DNA from: Blastobasis lacticolella
Taxonomy: Eukaryota > Arthropoda > Insecta > Lepidoptera > Blastobasidae
Direction of reading: 5' to 3'
DNA: 64,000 bases
Assembly: GCA_905147135.1 (NCBI GenBank)
Contig: LR990061.1
Location: forward strand, 2,720,026 to 2,784,025
Shown here: positions 9,569 through 21,900 of the stretch, in pieces
How positions within the stretch are numbered: the stretch's first letter is position 1
Layout: every line of letters begins with the position of its first letter
Notes under the pieces: model-generated
What the model was told of the DNA's origin: nothing
What the model saw: the letters and a program-made list of their open reading frames with translations, nothing else
Database searches by the model: none
Position numbers and translations under genes: made by a program

Positions 9569-10097
9569 GTTAGGTTTTAAGTGTAACAGATTAGTAATTC
9601 GCAGACGTAACTGACCGCTGACGTTTAGTTTTTGTATTTTTTGTAATATTAGACATAATAATTTTTACCCAGCACTTAAAAACCCCAAGCGAACCCAAAC
9701 ATGCTGAACAAAAACGCTGTGAAGAGGGTGGTCGGTACGCAACCAATCACAGCGCTAGTTGTCAGATTGGTGCTTCGAATTAATTATTATTAATGTGATA
9801 TAAAGTAATCATGAGTTGTAGTAAGATCAGGGGGCCCTATTTAATCGATCGCCTCGATTCGAACGGTTTTCATATTGGTTTTCGTCATGAAAATTCGATA
9901 TTTTTAATGCATTTTGATTTTTCCTAATTTTGAACTGTACTTTTTCGGCCAAAGTGATTTATGAAATATCGAATCTAGGCGAATGATTCAAAAATAGAGC
10001 CTCTGGGATGGTCAGGTTGTGCCTGTAAGTGTATTAATTTTGAATTTATTAATTTTTCTACCTATGTACGGTCTCGTACGAACTTTTTTTCAATAAA
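9569..10097 (+). promoter_or_regulatory. EDRF1 3' UTR and poly(A) signal
   Basis: AT-rich sequence after the stop with a canonical AATAAA at 10092-10097, the first strong signal I see. A TIR-bearing element (9831-10007) lies inside this UTR. Confidence 0.5.
9831..10007. mobile_element. MITE-like inverted-repeat element in EDRF1 3' UTR
   Basis: Left arm GGGGCCCTATTT...CGCCTCGATTCGA pairs imperfectly with a right arm whose reverse complement reads GAGGCTCTATTTTTGAA...CGCCTAGATTCGATA. The arms are about 35 bp with a loop of about 100 bp. A related element sits at 33411-33561. No clear target duplication. Confidence 0.5.
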
Positions 10098-10683
10098 TAT
10101 TTATTGATTATTTATAGGTAATGGAAATTTTATTATTTCTGACTAGGATAAATTATTATTATATTGACAATTTGCTCCACTCTAGGAAAATGTATAAATA
10201 TTCGTATTTTGAGGTTCAAATTAGAACAAATGTTCTTTAGAAACGTTCTTAAATATCGATTCACTTACATTTTTGTAATTTTTGATATCCATGATAATTA
10301 AATCTTAATTCTTCCAAATGTTTTTTTGTGTAAATGTGTTTTTGTGTATAATATTTCTACTTGATTGCCTCTTGTCTATGGTTTTTCAATAATTTTGGAA
10401 CGGGCACAAATTAGTGTCTGCGTGCTTGCGTGACTGAAAACAAAAGTTAAGCAACGCACACCTTTGACATTAACTAAATGGGTGTCCCTGTTCGTGCTTT
10501 CATTCATTATTATTTTTAGAATTTATGAAACGCACTCTGAACTGTGCATAATTAACGATAAACTATTGCTTATCTCTCACTCTTCATTCTTACTCTTTTT
10601 ATTGTCTTGTTTGTTCAGTATCTCTGAATTCATACTACGGTGCTAATTTGTACAAAATTAAAACTAATTGTAGTTGACAAGGT

Positions 10684-10870
10684 TGATTGATTGATGTCAT
10701 CTTTATTGTACCAAAAGAAAATATACATTTTACATGGTACAAAGGCGGACTTATCCCGCAGGGGGATTGCTTCCAGTCAACCTTTGAGAAAACCTTGAAG
10801 GTTGAAAAGACCTTGTCTTCCGCTGGGGACCCTGGGACTGATTGAACAGTCTTGGAAGCCAATTGGCACC
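10684..10870 (-). mobile_element. LINE 3' end-like repeat
   Basis: Shares TCTTTATTG near its left end, GGCGGACTTATCCCGCAG, GGATTGCTTCCAGTCAACC and AAGACCTT with the insertion at 4574-4825. The TTTATTG suggests the antisense of a polyadenylated end. Confidence 0.5.
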
Positions 10871-11310
10871 TTTTTGCGGTATATTATTATTGTAGCGAAT
10901 GGAAACGGAATGTGTGAGTAAATATAAGTAAGTATTTTAAATAGAATTATGGAACTTGACACTTCAATGGCTGTATTTACAAGTGTAGATCTTAAATAAC
11001 AAGACTGATGTAATTTTAAGCTAGTACTAAATAAATGATCGTAAATATATGAATTGCTTATTATTAAACCTACTATTCTCTGCCTTTCCCATAAGTTTTA
11101 CTCTTTTTTATTAAGTGCGTTTCGATAATAATGGCCGCTAGAGGTCAGTGTCCTTTCTTCAGTAGTTTTTCATATTGGTGGAATATTAGTTTCTTTTTAC
11201 GTCACAATCAGTGTTATCTTTGTCGCGTTTAATTGCTTTGCCTTTTTCTAAATTCTTTTTCGAAACATACTTTATACATTACATAGGTATTAAATCACGG
11301 ATTTTTTTAT

Positions 11311-11530
11311 TGTACTCAGTGACAATTGAGCAGACAACCCACCTGATGGTAAGCGGTAACCGTCGCCCATAACATCTACGATTCATGCATTTAGGTTGCA
11401 TGCAACAAAAAAGCAGAACCGCAGGTGCGTTGTCACTGTGAGGGCTAAGATGAAATGCCTCGTGCCTGTAATTGCGCTGGCTACCTTATCCTTCAAACCG
11501 GAACACAACGGCGGTGATACTCACACAGGG
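11311..11530 (+). repeat. Family D interspersed repeat
   Basis: Carries CCACCTGATGGTAAGCGGTA, GCAGAACCGCAGGTGCGTTG, TCACTGTGAGGGCTAAGATG and CTTATCCTTCAAACCGGAAC. It ends near ACTCACACAGG. A mid-repetitive element of about 290 bp, class not determined. Confidence 0.7.
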
Positions 11531-13712
11531 GACCACCTGATAAAAAAATATAAAAAACCAAAATTGATTTGTATAGCATTTATTCATTAACAAAATACAC
11601 TTTTCTCGCAAATATATGTCATCTAAAATTACAATAAGTATAATATATGAACATATTATGTACAAGAATATAATTAACTATCTCCACATTCTTTTATCAC
11701 AATCTTTATATTATTTTCTGCTTAGTAGACTTTGTACTTTGGCATCTTATGGGCCGCATTACTCGGCAATGGCAGGTTATCTGACGGCCGATTAAAAAGA
11801 AAGGATTAGTTCAAATAATTATAATAGATGGCGTTGATTAGACACGATTATCTAAAAAAATCAAAACGAGACCATTAAATGTATAAAACAGTAGACTTTG
11901 CACTTTTTTGTGCATAATACGAACGTTTATTATGTAAATTTACGTAAAAATTGTTTTATTAACTAAAGTTATAATATTTACATCTTATAGAATAATAATT
12001 AAATCATGCATGACATGAAGAAACTGTTTTTGTTGGATAAGGTACTAATACTAACGTATCTTTGCACGAAATATATTTCCGAATAACTTCGGCCATCCAA
12101 TTCAACACTTCAGAATTTAAGCAACGCCATCTATGGAGGCTCGCCGAACTACACCTTTTTCTTTTTAAAGCTGTTAGAAAATCGCCCACTATGTAATTCG
12201 ATACCTATTCCTTAGCAGAAGTATACTAAATCTAGCCTGTTAGGCACTCCCTTGTCGAAAGTATAAAATGTATGAAAGTCCAGTTCACTTGTCAAGGTCA
12301 AACTCTCTAGAGGACTTACAGCGTATACTGAATTAGAAAATTGGTATCCATTTGGCAAACTTAGGATTATATCGGCTAAGTCCTGTTAAAAAGGCTATCA
12401 CATCTTATAAGATTTAACTGAAACATTTTTATTTTTTTATTTAGCTGTAGAACTGTGCAGTTAAAACAGTTTTGTTCTAAGGTGGCAAACAAGCTTATGG
12501 CCTGCCTGATGGTAAGCAGTCACCGCAGTTCTGCACAGTTTGTAGTTAAAGATTTTTATAAACGGGCAATATTATTACTTACAAATATACTAATATTATT
12601 ACAGCCATTTTTTCTATTTAGTTGTTTCAGACGCACTCTTATATTGTGGAATAGTGCGTCCTTTTCTTCTATACAGTCTTGCCGTAAATGACAAAGATAT
12701 AATATTGCAGTATTGTCCGTTTTGAAGCCTCTTACACTAAGCAAGTGGTAGACCTCTTATTAATTTCTATTTAATTGTCAATTGCTAAACACATTCGACA
12801 GGCAGTTATTATGACACAATGACGAAAGAAATTTACTCAGTAAAAAGGACAGGCCATGAGCGACAAATGAGCGTGCCGATTCGCCATAATTTGTGCTATG
12901 GTGATAGGGAATTGTAGTTCTTATGCTAGTTCTTTTTGGGTACGATAATCCATACGACAATTTGGAGTAATAGTAATTCTTTATTAGGTTAGGTATTATT
13001 TGACAGTATTAAGTGACAGTGTTCTCGTAAAAGCAGTTTCTTTCGTCATAATGGTAACATGATTTAAAGCTTTCTAAACTAATTTAAACTTGTAGGTGTT
13101 GGTATAAACTTTTTTCTAGCCTACACTAGACTTTAGGCAGAGTTGTTGCTATTTGTCTAAAAATTTTAATATAAAAATATTAATTTTTAAATACGGCAAT
13201 TTTAGGTTTGACCAAATATTTTTGAAGTATCTCTGAATTTACTTGTTGTCTCTTTAAAAAGTATTACTTCATTGAAACTAACTATCCTATATAGCTCTAT
13301 AGGATACCGGAAGCGTATAGTCTAGGGGTTTTCCTTTTTTTTAACTAATTTAACAGAAGTGCTTGCATATGACAACTTAAGATGAGAAAGAGACTTAAAA
13401 CTTTTTTACCAACCCAGTTCTATTCCAATAATATTATCCTTGTCATACCTGCTTTCGATTAGCAGAAAGAATAAAAGTATACTTATATTAGTTATTTATT
13501 AAATAAATCTTATCAAAACGTACAAAAGAAATAACATTCGAAAGAACACCATTTGTCAAAGAAAGTCATCTAAATAAAACGCTAAACAGTGATGACACAG
13601 ATGAAATACTTTTTTACTAAGCCCCTTGAAATGAATAAACTACAATCCTTGTTGTATTAACGTTATTATACAATATACTAGTAACGATTGAACACTCCTC
13701 TGGTCAGCATTA

Positions 13713-13835
13713 GGCACCGTCCTAATTGTCAACGGTCGTGCGAGATCTCATCTCATCATCGAGATGAATAGGAGATCTCAAAACCGCCCGTCTCACGACC
13801 ATGATCACACGACCGTTGCCAATTAGGACAGGGCC
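13713..13835. mobile_element. Short inverted-repeat element (MITE-like)
   Basis: Left arm GGCACCGTCCTAATTGTCAA continuing CGGTCGTG pairs with a right arm that reads CACGACCGTTGCCAATTAGG then ACAGGGCC. Arms about 28 bp, total 123 bp. No convincing target duplication. Confidence 0.6.
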
Positions 13836-14474
13836 TTTTTTTCTACGGCATAGGCACCCCTCCTGATGGTAAGCCTTACACTTGTGCATCCAATATCGTC
13901 CAATTCGATATTACCCTGTAGAGATATAAGCCAATTGACAAATAACTTAAGCTTACTTATTTAAACATAGTAGTTCAACAAATTGGTTAATTGTTTGATC
14001 CATATTTATTACTTTTTTACGTATCAAATATAAAAATATATACCTATATTTAGTACACTAAACTTAGGAATCGCCAAAGTTCTTTCTTATTTCAATTTGG
14101 ACGATGCTGATTGGCTAAAAACTAGTTAATATGAAACTTAGGCCATTCTTAAGTTTAGTGAATCATGTACTAATAATTAACAATATTTCCTAAGTAGTAG
14201 ATAGGTGCAGATTTTTACTTAAATTAATTATAAGTAATTATATTAAATTCATCCAAACACTAAATAAATATTACGATATGTATAGAACATTATAAATTAA
14301 TACAAAATCTAGCCATTTGGGTCTAGGTCTGAGGCACTGGTTAAATTCGCTGTTTTGGTACGATGTTAGGAATAGAGTTTCTCTTAAAAATTAAGTTTAC
14401 ACCTTTCCTTTCTTTTCCGATGTCCTGAAACAAAAAAATTAAATCTTGTAAAAACACACAATTGTTTCTGTTTT

Positions 14475-14577
14475 GGATGACGCTTTGACTTCGTGAGTCG
14501 CGGAAGATTGAAAGGGAGGCCTTTGTCCTGCAGTGGGACAGAAATGGCTAAAAATAAATAATAATAATACAGTTCGA
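14475..14577 (+). mobile_element. LINE 3' tail fragment
   Basis: The sequence AAAGGGAGGCCTTTGTCCTG, CAGTGGGACAGAAATGGC, then an (AATAAT)n tail recurs at 30965-31050 and, degraded, at 44860-44940. This is a typical lepidopteran LINE 3' end; clade not certain. Confidence 0.5.
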
Positions 14578-14617
14578 TGAGTCTCAGGGTCCCTAAAATT
14601 AACAAATTAACTGGCTT

Positions 14618-14881
14618 GGCCGTGTGGTGTCCGGCAGAGTAGAATAGCACCAACCCCTTACACTCATGGGTGTCGTACAAGGCGACTAATGTTTTCGAGG
14701 CAAAAGATCAAGAGTCTCCGTAGTCTGGAAAATGGGCAGCAGCGTTTTCCATTGTTAAATTGAAACACTGCGATCGCCAACCCGCCTGCCAAGCGTGGAG
14801 ATTATGGCAATGACCTCCCCTTTCGTGGGAGAGGCCCCAAGTCCTGCAGTGGACTGTTATGGGCTGTGATGATGATGATGA
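14618..14881 (-). mobile_element. Family C short retroposon
   Basis: Head GGCCGTGTGGTGTCCGGCAG, body and (GAT)n tail all intact; target duplication not obvious. Confidence 0.78.
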
Positions 14882-15185
14882 GTTTCTTTTTCTTTCCTTT
14901 TAATTTGTTTCCTTTATTATACTAATATGTTTAGCGAATCTATTTCTTTTCTATAAATAGCGGTATTGACCAAAATAGACTGATTCGTTTATACGAAGGA
15001 ACCAATTGTCTCGATCCATGCAACCCTACAAATGTAGTGGTATAACATTGAGCTATATTGGTGTGACTAACGAACTGAGATTCTGGTTTGTGGCGGATTT
15101 TGCCCTGTTCGATTGAATTGTATGCGAAAATAGAACACAACTCCTTTGGCCACCCAATACTTTTCCATATACACTTATACTTTTT

Positions 15186-15237
15186 CACACACACACACAC
15201 ACACACACACTCTCACACACACATACACACAATGCAC
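15186..15237. repeat. CA microsatellite
   Basis: About 14 CA units followed by an imperfect CTCACA/CATACA continuation. Confidence 0.9.
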
Positions 15238-15805
15238 ATATACTTGCTTTTATGTTAAGCTTATCTTGAAGTAATTAATTAGGTACTAAAATTTAGATAT
15301 TGAGGAGCGGAGTCTTCTAACACAGGCTACTCAGCTTACAGGAAGACTCCAATCACAGTAGTTTTAAGGATATTGTTAAAAAGAAATAAATATTTTACAT
15401 TTTCATTTTAAATTTTTCATATACGCTAGGTAATATACAATAAAAAAAACCGAAAAAATATTTGTACCTATGGTGTAAAGCGATCGTGTAATGTTGAAGA
15501 AATTAATTTGATACTGAGGTAATTATTGTCTCTGCCTATCCTTATGGGACACAGGCGTTATTGTCTTTTTGGCTATCAAATACAAATGTCACAAGTTGCG
15601 TACTGTGAGCTGTCGAAGCTCCATCTATTCCTCAAACTTGACAGTTGGACTTAAACCAATAAAACGGCGTTATTTTGACAGTGACAAGCCCTTACTGGTC
15701 GGTGGCGCCAACTGCCACGGTTGCCCTCATTGTCTTACAATGTTTCTCTGCTGGATTCGTGCTCTATGGACTCCTACTACCTAAAACCGTAGTTTCGTCC
15801 GAGAC

Positions 15806-15962
15806 TCACCTGCCAGCTAGGATATCCTGGATCTCCTGGAAGCTCTTTCCCTTGGTCTCCGGCACCATGAACAGTGTGAAGAAGAATCCAAGAGCACAGC
15901 ACACGCCGAATATCCAGAACGCTGTGTACATGCCCACCGCGACTGCCACCGCGTTGAAGTAT
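15806..15962 (-). CDS. Tret1-like transporter coding exon 9 (last)
   Basis: Encodes TM12 and VPETKGKSFQEIQDILAGR followed by TGA at 15808-15806. The stop sits inside CAGGTGAGT, a perfect donor consensus, so an isoform that splices here and avoids the stop is conceivable. No AATAAA was seen in the few hundred bases downstream. Confidence 0.87.
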
Positions 15963-18900
15963 CTGGGGAACAGATATTAAATATAAATATATGTTTCAAT
16001 AGGAAACAATAAACCTTTATTGCTACCTAGTAAACGTTATTGGTAAGGATGTTTCACAGAAATATGAAGAAATTGACTTATTTGATTAAATATAGACTTT
16101 TCTTTAAATTACATACTTCATAATACAGTAAATACCTGCCTAAGTCGATTTATTTAGACCATTATCATTTGCCTGTTCTTATTCCGTCCATTTTCTTTCT
16201 CCATTCATTCCTATCCGCTGTCATATTTAAGTCAATTTATTCAGATATCTGCTGATAATAATTATAAAAAACTAAAACAAACTAAACACAAAACTAAATA
16301 AATAAATAAATAATCTATTTTGCACGGATATGGACCGATTTCGAGATAATTTTTAGTGTTTAGCTTTGTTTCATTAGATTCAGTTGTTTCGGAAATAGAT
16401 CTACGTCCGACTAAATGACTAAATAGACACTTGGACAATTTAGTCATTTAGTCAGTCATGTTTTACCTACATAAAATAGTATTAAGCCTCGTAACCAAAA
16501 AGTTATCCTCTAATCTATTGTTCAAATCCATTAATGGATTAGATTCCGCTTTTAAGTACTAGGCACCTACATGAAAAAAATATCAATTTTAAAGCACTCA
16601 CCTAGTAACCAAGAACGAAAGCGCCCAGCAGAAAGCAGTAGCTATAGGCGAGGCTGCTGCCTTCACTTCTATAGGGAACAGCTCGCTCATGACTGCCCAG
16701 GGGAGCGGGCCCAGACCCCAGCAGTAGGTCACGATGAATAGGACTAACGACAGGATCGGGAGCCAGGATAGGCTGACGGCTATTGGACTGTCGAGGTGGT
16801 CTAGGAGGAAGTACATGCCTAGCAGGCCCTGGAAGGAAAATTCTAGGTTAGAATAAAAAGGAAAGAAGGACATTTATTACAGAGGACACCATGACACAAC
16901 AGTTATAATCCGCGTCATGAAAGAAGAGACTTGTCAAATGGCAGAAGAGGGGATTTCGCGCAGGTGATCGCTTACTAAGCAAGTCGAACCACGTGACCCG
17001 CCAAGTCTCTTCTTACATGACACTAGTTGTACATAATTGACAAAGGAAATATTACTAAATTAAAAACATCTAAAACGATGAGCCTCCATAAATGGACAGC
17101 GTAAATGGTACCCACTCAGCATGTGCTGTGATTGGCTGTGAGCGACTCACAGTGCTGGTATTCTGTGGGCCTAGTTTTAGCTTGAGCTAAGTTTTTTCAT
17201 TCGACGTAGTGATAAACGATTGGACAGCCCACCTCGTAAGCGGTCACTGTCGCCCATAACATCTACGATTCACGATTTAGATTGCAGGCAACAAAAATGC
17301 TGAACCGTAGGTGCGTTTTTTTATACTACGTAGTGATAAACGAGCAGACAGCCCACCTGATGGTAAGCGGGAACAGTTGCCAATAACATTTACGGTTCAC
17401 GCATTTAGGTTGCAGTTTACTCACTGCAATCAAAAAAATGCGAATGTTTTCGTATGTTTCGTTCGTTCGTTGGACGTTTGTTTATATGTTTTTGTGTCCG
17501 CACTGTTTTACCTAATTTTTTATCTATGGAGTATGGTTCATGTTGATAGGTAGTTTTAGCAATTCGGAGTGAGTGGTTCTCAGAGCAAAATGTCCTCGTT
17601 GGAAAAACGTCGAAATAGTCGTGGAAGCAAAACGTCCGCAATTTAAAAAGTACTCTACACATTAGTGATGATGATGATAATCTTCCCGGTTGTGCTCTCT
17701 CGCACGAGGGCCCAGGGTCCGCATGGACCATGATCCAGTTTGGAGGAATCTGATAATTACAGTGGAGCGACTGCCATCTGACCTCCGTGACCCTGCTACC
17801 AGAACCTGACAGATTGGATCATGGTTACATTCAGTTTCATCACGATGTTTTCCCTCACCGTAAGAGCATCGGTTATCAATTAACTAATGTACATCACTCA
17901 GAAAAGAGTCATTGGTACATGGTCGCAGTAGGATCCAAACCCAGCGCCTCTCGCTTACGAATCGGTTACCTTAACCACTCGGCCACCGACGCACTGACTC
18001 TTTGTATTTATGTAATGTTTAAGTTGGTAATAAATCCCCAACAATTTTATTAGTAATTCTAATTTGGTTGATGGGAAAGCTACTTGTCACAAAGTAGATT
18101 TGTACCTACCTAATGATATTGACAAATGGGATTTTCCAATTAAGTATTATGATTATTGACTGCGAGATAATTTGTGGAAACTGACTAATGCGTTGTTTAC
18201 GTTAATTATTGCGTGGTAGGATTACGAAATCGAATCACTTACAAAATCATAATCATCATTATACTTATCTTCTTTAGGTAATCTAATTATGTTATCTTTC
18301 TAATACTTAGATACTAATATTATAAAGAGGAAATGTAATTCAGTAATTCAGTAATTCAGTTTTATTGCATAATCAAGTACATTGATGGTAGTAGTACAAG
18401 ATACCCCGTAAGGGCACAGCAATATAGAGATGACCTATATAAACATAATTTGTACTTAAGTAGGTATTTGACATTGCACTTATAAATGGTTATAATGTTG
18501 GGTGTTATCTCCGAAAACACAGAACCAATTTCGAAAATTCTTTCACTAACAGGAAGCTACACTCACAAATCACAAGTGCCAGGACTTTTAATCCCAAAAA
18601 AGCAATAGGATCACGCAAGGTAGTTTAAAGTTTAATAGGTAAGTAAGGTCGCGAGGTTAGTATCCGAACTCGTGCGAGTGAAAACCTGCTAATACCTATT
18701 TACCAACAATGAGATTGTTAAATGTTCAAAAAGTCCATGTTTTACATTTTTTTGTCGGGATATCGCTAAACCTGCTAACTGTTCACAAAATATTTTTCCA
18801 AATAACTTCGACTAGATACCATTTTAAATGCTTGAGAAGCATGTCTAAACAACGTCATCTATAATTTGTCTTTTAATGTGGTGGTCTTTGAGGTAAGCCT

Positions 18901-21900
18901 CTGAAATATATATAGACCTAATTGAATTAGGAAACTGGAATACCTGGCACATGACACGTATAGCGCTGTCTCTGTCGCGCGTACTAGCGTTCATACATTA
19001 GGGAGGTCATTTAAACTGGTCGTTCGGGGAAAAGCAAAACTGCCCTAAAAACTAGCTATAAATGAATTATAGACTTACCAGTCCGATGGTGGTTCCGCAG
19101 GTAGATATAAGAAGTAGGATTCGGCGGCCGAGGCGGTCCACTACGAATGGAGTCATCGCAGATGCCACCACCTGACGAGGTAAAACAGCTGTTATTACGC
19201 AATCATATATATATTACAAGTTACAGGAAATGTATGTAATCCGTCGTTATATAGAATTCCTAGAAAATGTATACAATGCCTAAAGTAAACATAGGCATAG
19301 ACTTTATTTGGCAATTACTATAAATTATATCAAACAAATTGTAACAATAAAAATCGGCCGCGGAAATGTGTTAAATAAATTTTATTAAGCACAATTGGCC
19401 GTGTGGTGTCCGGCAGAGTAGAATAGCACCAACCCCATACACCCATGGGTGTCGTACAAGGCGACTAATGTTTTCGAGGCAAAAGATCAAGAGTCTCCGT
19501 AGTCTGGAAAATGGGCAGCAGCATTTTCCATTGCTATATTTAAACACTGCGATCTCCAACCCGCCTGCCGCGTGGAGATTATGGCAGTAACCTCCTCTTT
19601 CGTGGGAGAGGCCCTAAATCCTGCAGTGGACTGTTACGGGCTGTGGTGATGAAGCACAATTCCTAGGAATTCCATACATTTCCTAAACAGAAACCGAAAA
19701 ATTGTTAAGTTCACTGTTTTATTTAAAATACACCGAATCTATCACAAAGGTCATTCAGTGACAGAGGGTCGAACCGACGAGCGTATAAGGTGTAATGAAC
19801 CACAGCCAGAACCAAGTCTAAAATTTTTCGGAGTGGCATTTTGAAAACTGGTGCGTGTTTGTAAAAATGATTCTTGCTGCTACGACTTGAATATTTTGGA
19901 GCGCCGAAGCAGTGCAATTTTCCCGTGTTATTGTCAACATAACCTCAAAACATACGGCTATAATTTAGGAATCGTGTATAATTATTGGGAAAATCATACA
20001 TTTCCCAGTAAATGTGAAACTTCGACCAATCATTCTACACATTTCCGAAATTGACTCGCCGTTGTATACATTTCCTAGGAAATGGCGGGTGGTGCCGATT
20101 ATGACTATGGTATCAGTAATGATGTCGATAACGTAGAAGCCATGAACCTACACATATACATATACATGTTATAAATGAACATGTATGCAATATGGAATCT
20201 AGATTTAATTGTTAAGATAATTTTGTTTTCTATATTTTAAATTATTTTGCAGTGCCCTCACAGGGTCACATTTTTTTTTTATGTCATACTTTAGGCAAAC
20301 AGGCAAGCGGGCCACCTGATGGAAAGTGGTCACCGCTGCCTATAGACATTAGCAACACCAAGAGTATCGCTAATGCGTTGCCCGCCTCTATAACACGTTG
20401 CTCTGGCAGCAAAAAGCAAATACCACTCCACTGCCAAAGCCACGGTTCCCCAAATCCCCACCCCACGGAGCACTGGAAACCTTACTCACCGGCAGAAACA
20501 CAATACTATTTAAAAGAGTATTATTTAGCTGCGATATTCTATAATTCTGTAATGACTAATGACTAATGACCTACACAGCCCCGATGATGATGGTGGCGAT
20601 ATTGGTGTCGAGCGTGAAGCCGGCCCCATAAGACACAATGTCGAAGACGTCCATGACGATGACCATGGTAAAAACTTTGACTGAGGTGGCAATGAGTAAT
20701 GATGTTGATGATGTTAAAGCTACGACCGCCATCGCACTACGTAGACCCTTTAGTGGTGACCACGCGAAGATTCGGACGAACGTTTCTCGCTCGTACGATT
20801 GGGATGTGGAATGAGCTCCCAGCCAGTATTTCGGATCGTTCAAGAGATATATTAGAAGTCTCTTCAGAGGCGGGGAACGCGTTGGTGAGCTGGTGTTGCT
20901 GATGTCCATAGGCGGCGGTGACCACGCCCCATCAGGTGGCCCGCTTACCTGTTTGTCTGCCTAAACAAACCTACATAAAAAAGCGTACCTACCTGCACAG
21001 CCCCAGGCAATATTGGGGTTAAGCGTAGATCCGGCGGCCTTAAAGATATCTATCATGTAGGACGTCGAATGATAAGACCCAACGTAGAATACGTCCATAA
21101 CAATGATCGTGGTAAAAATTATGACTTAGGCGAGTAATGATATTGATGACATAGATGACGTTGATGATATTGATAAACCAACTAACCTGCACAGCTCCAA
21201 TAATGATAGTAGCAATATTAGGATCCAACGTAGACCCAGCTGCCTTGAAGATATCTGTCATATAGAACAGTACGGCGTTGATTCCACTGAACTGTTGGAA
21301 GAAGACCAGCGCGCAAGATATGTAGAACGCCTTGAAGTTGCTGCCGCGGAATACGTCTAGGACCTGGAACATATGTGGGTTTGAATTGTGTGCTAAATTT
21401 TAAATTGTGCTAATATTATAAATGTGGAAGTATGTATGTTTATTTGTTACTGAATCATGTAAGAACACTTCAATGGATTTCGAAGAAAGCACCCCGCAAA
21501 AGATCTGAGGAAAATGTGGTTTCAGCAATGACTTCTATATACTAGCGAATCAATGGGTTTCAGTTAATTTTGTTCACTCTTTCACATTTCAAAATTTCAC
21601 CAAAATTTAGTGAAACCACATTTTCCTTAGAACTTTTGCGGGGTCCTTTGGCAAGGTAGGGTATGGTAGGATATGGTAGGATGTGGTAGGGTATGGTAGG
21701 GTACCGTAGGCTATAGTAAGATATGGTAGGGTAGTAGTAGGGTATGGTAGGCTATGGTAGGGTATGCTAGGGTATGATAGAGTAGGGTATAGTGGGGTAT
21801 GGTAGGGTACGGTAGAGAATGGTAGGGTAGGGCATTTTAGAATATGGGACGGTATGGATAGACTAGTAAAAACCAGCGTCACGGCAACTGTCGTGGCATA

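Larger units (their letters stand above)
10098..15805. other. Intergenic region between convergent EDRF1 and the sugar transporter
   Basis: About 5.7 kb, AT-rich, with no exon I can support. It contains family D (11311-11530), a MITE-like inverted repeat (13713-13835), a LINE tail (about 14475-14575), family C (14618-14881) and a CA microsatellite (15186-15237). The stretch 12030-12160 resembles 18780-18870 (AATAACTTCG, CAACG[C/T]CATCTAT), probably an unclassified repeat. The rest looks unremarkable. Confidence 0.6.

Noticed and set aside
15675..15980. Plus-strand hydrophobic frame (SVAPTATVALIVLQCFSAGF...)
   Set aside because: Its second half is antisense to transporter exon 9; the first half has no family resemblance or splice context.
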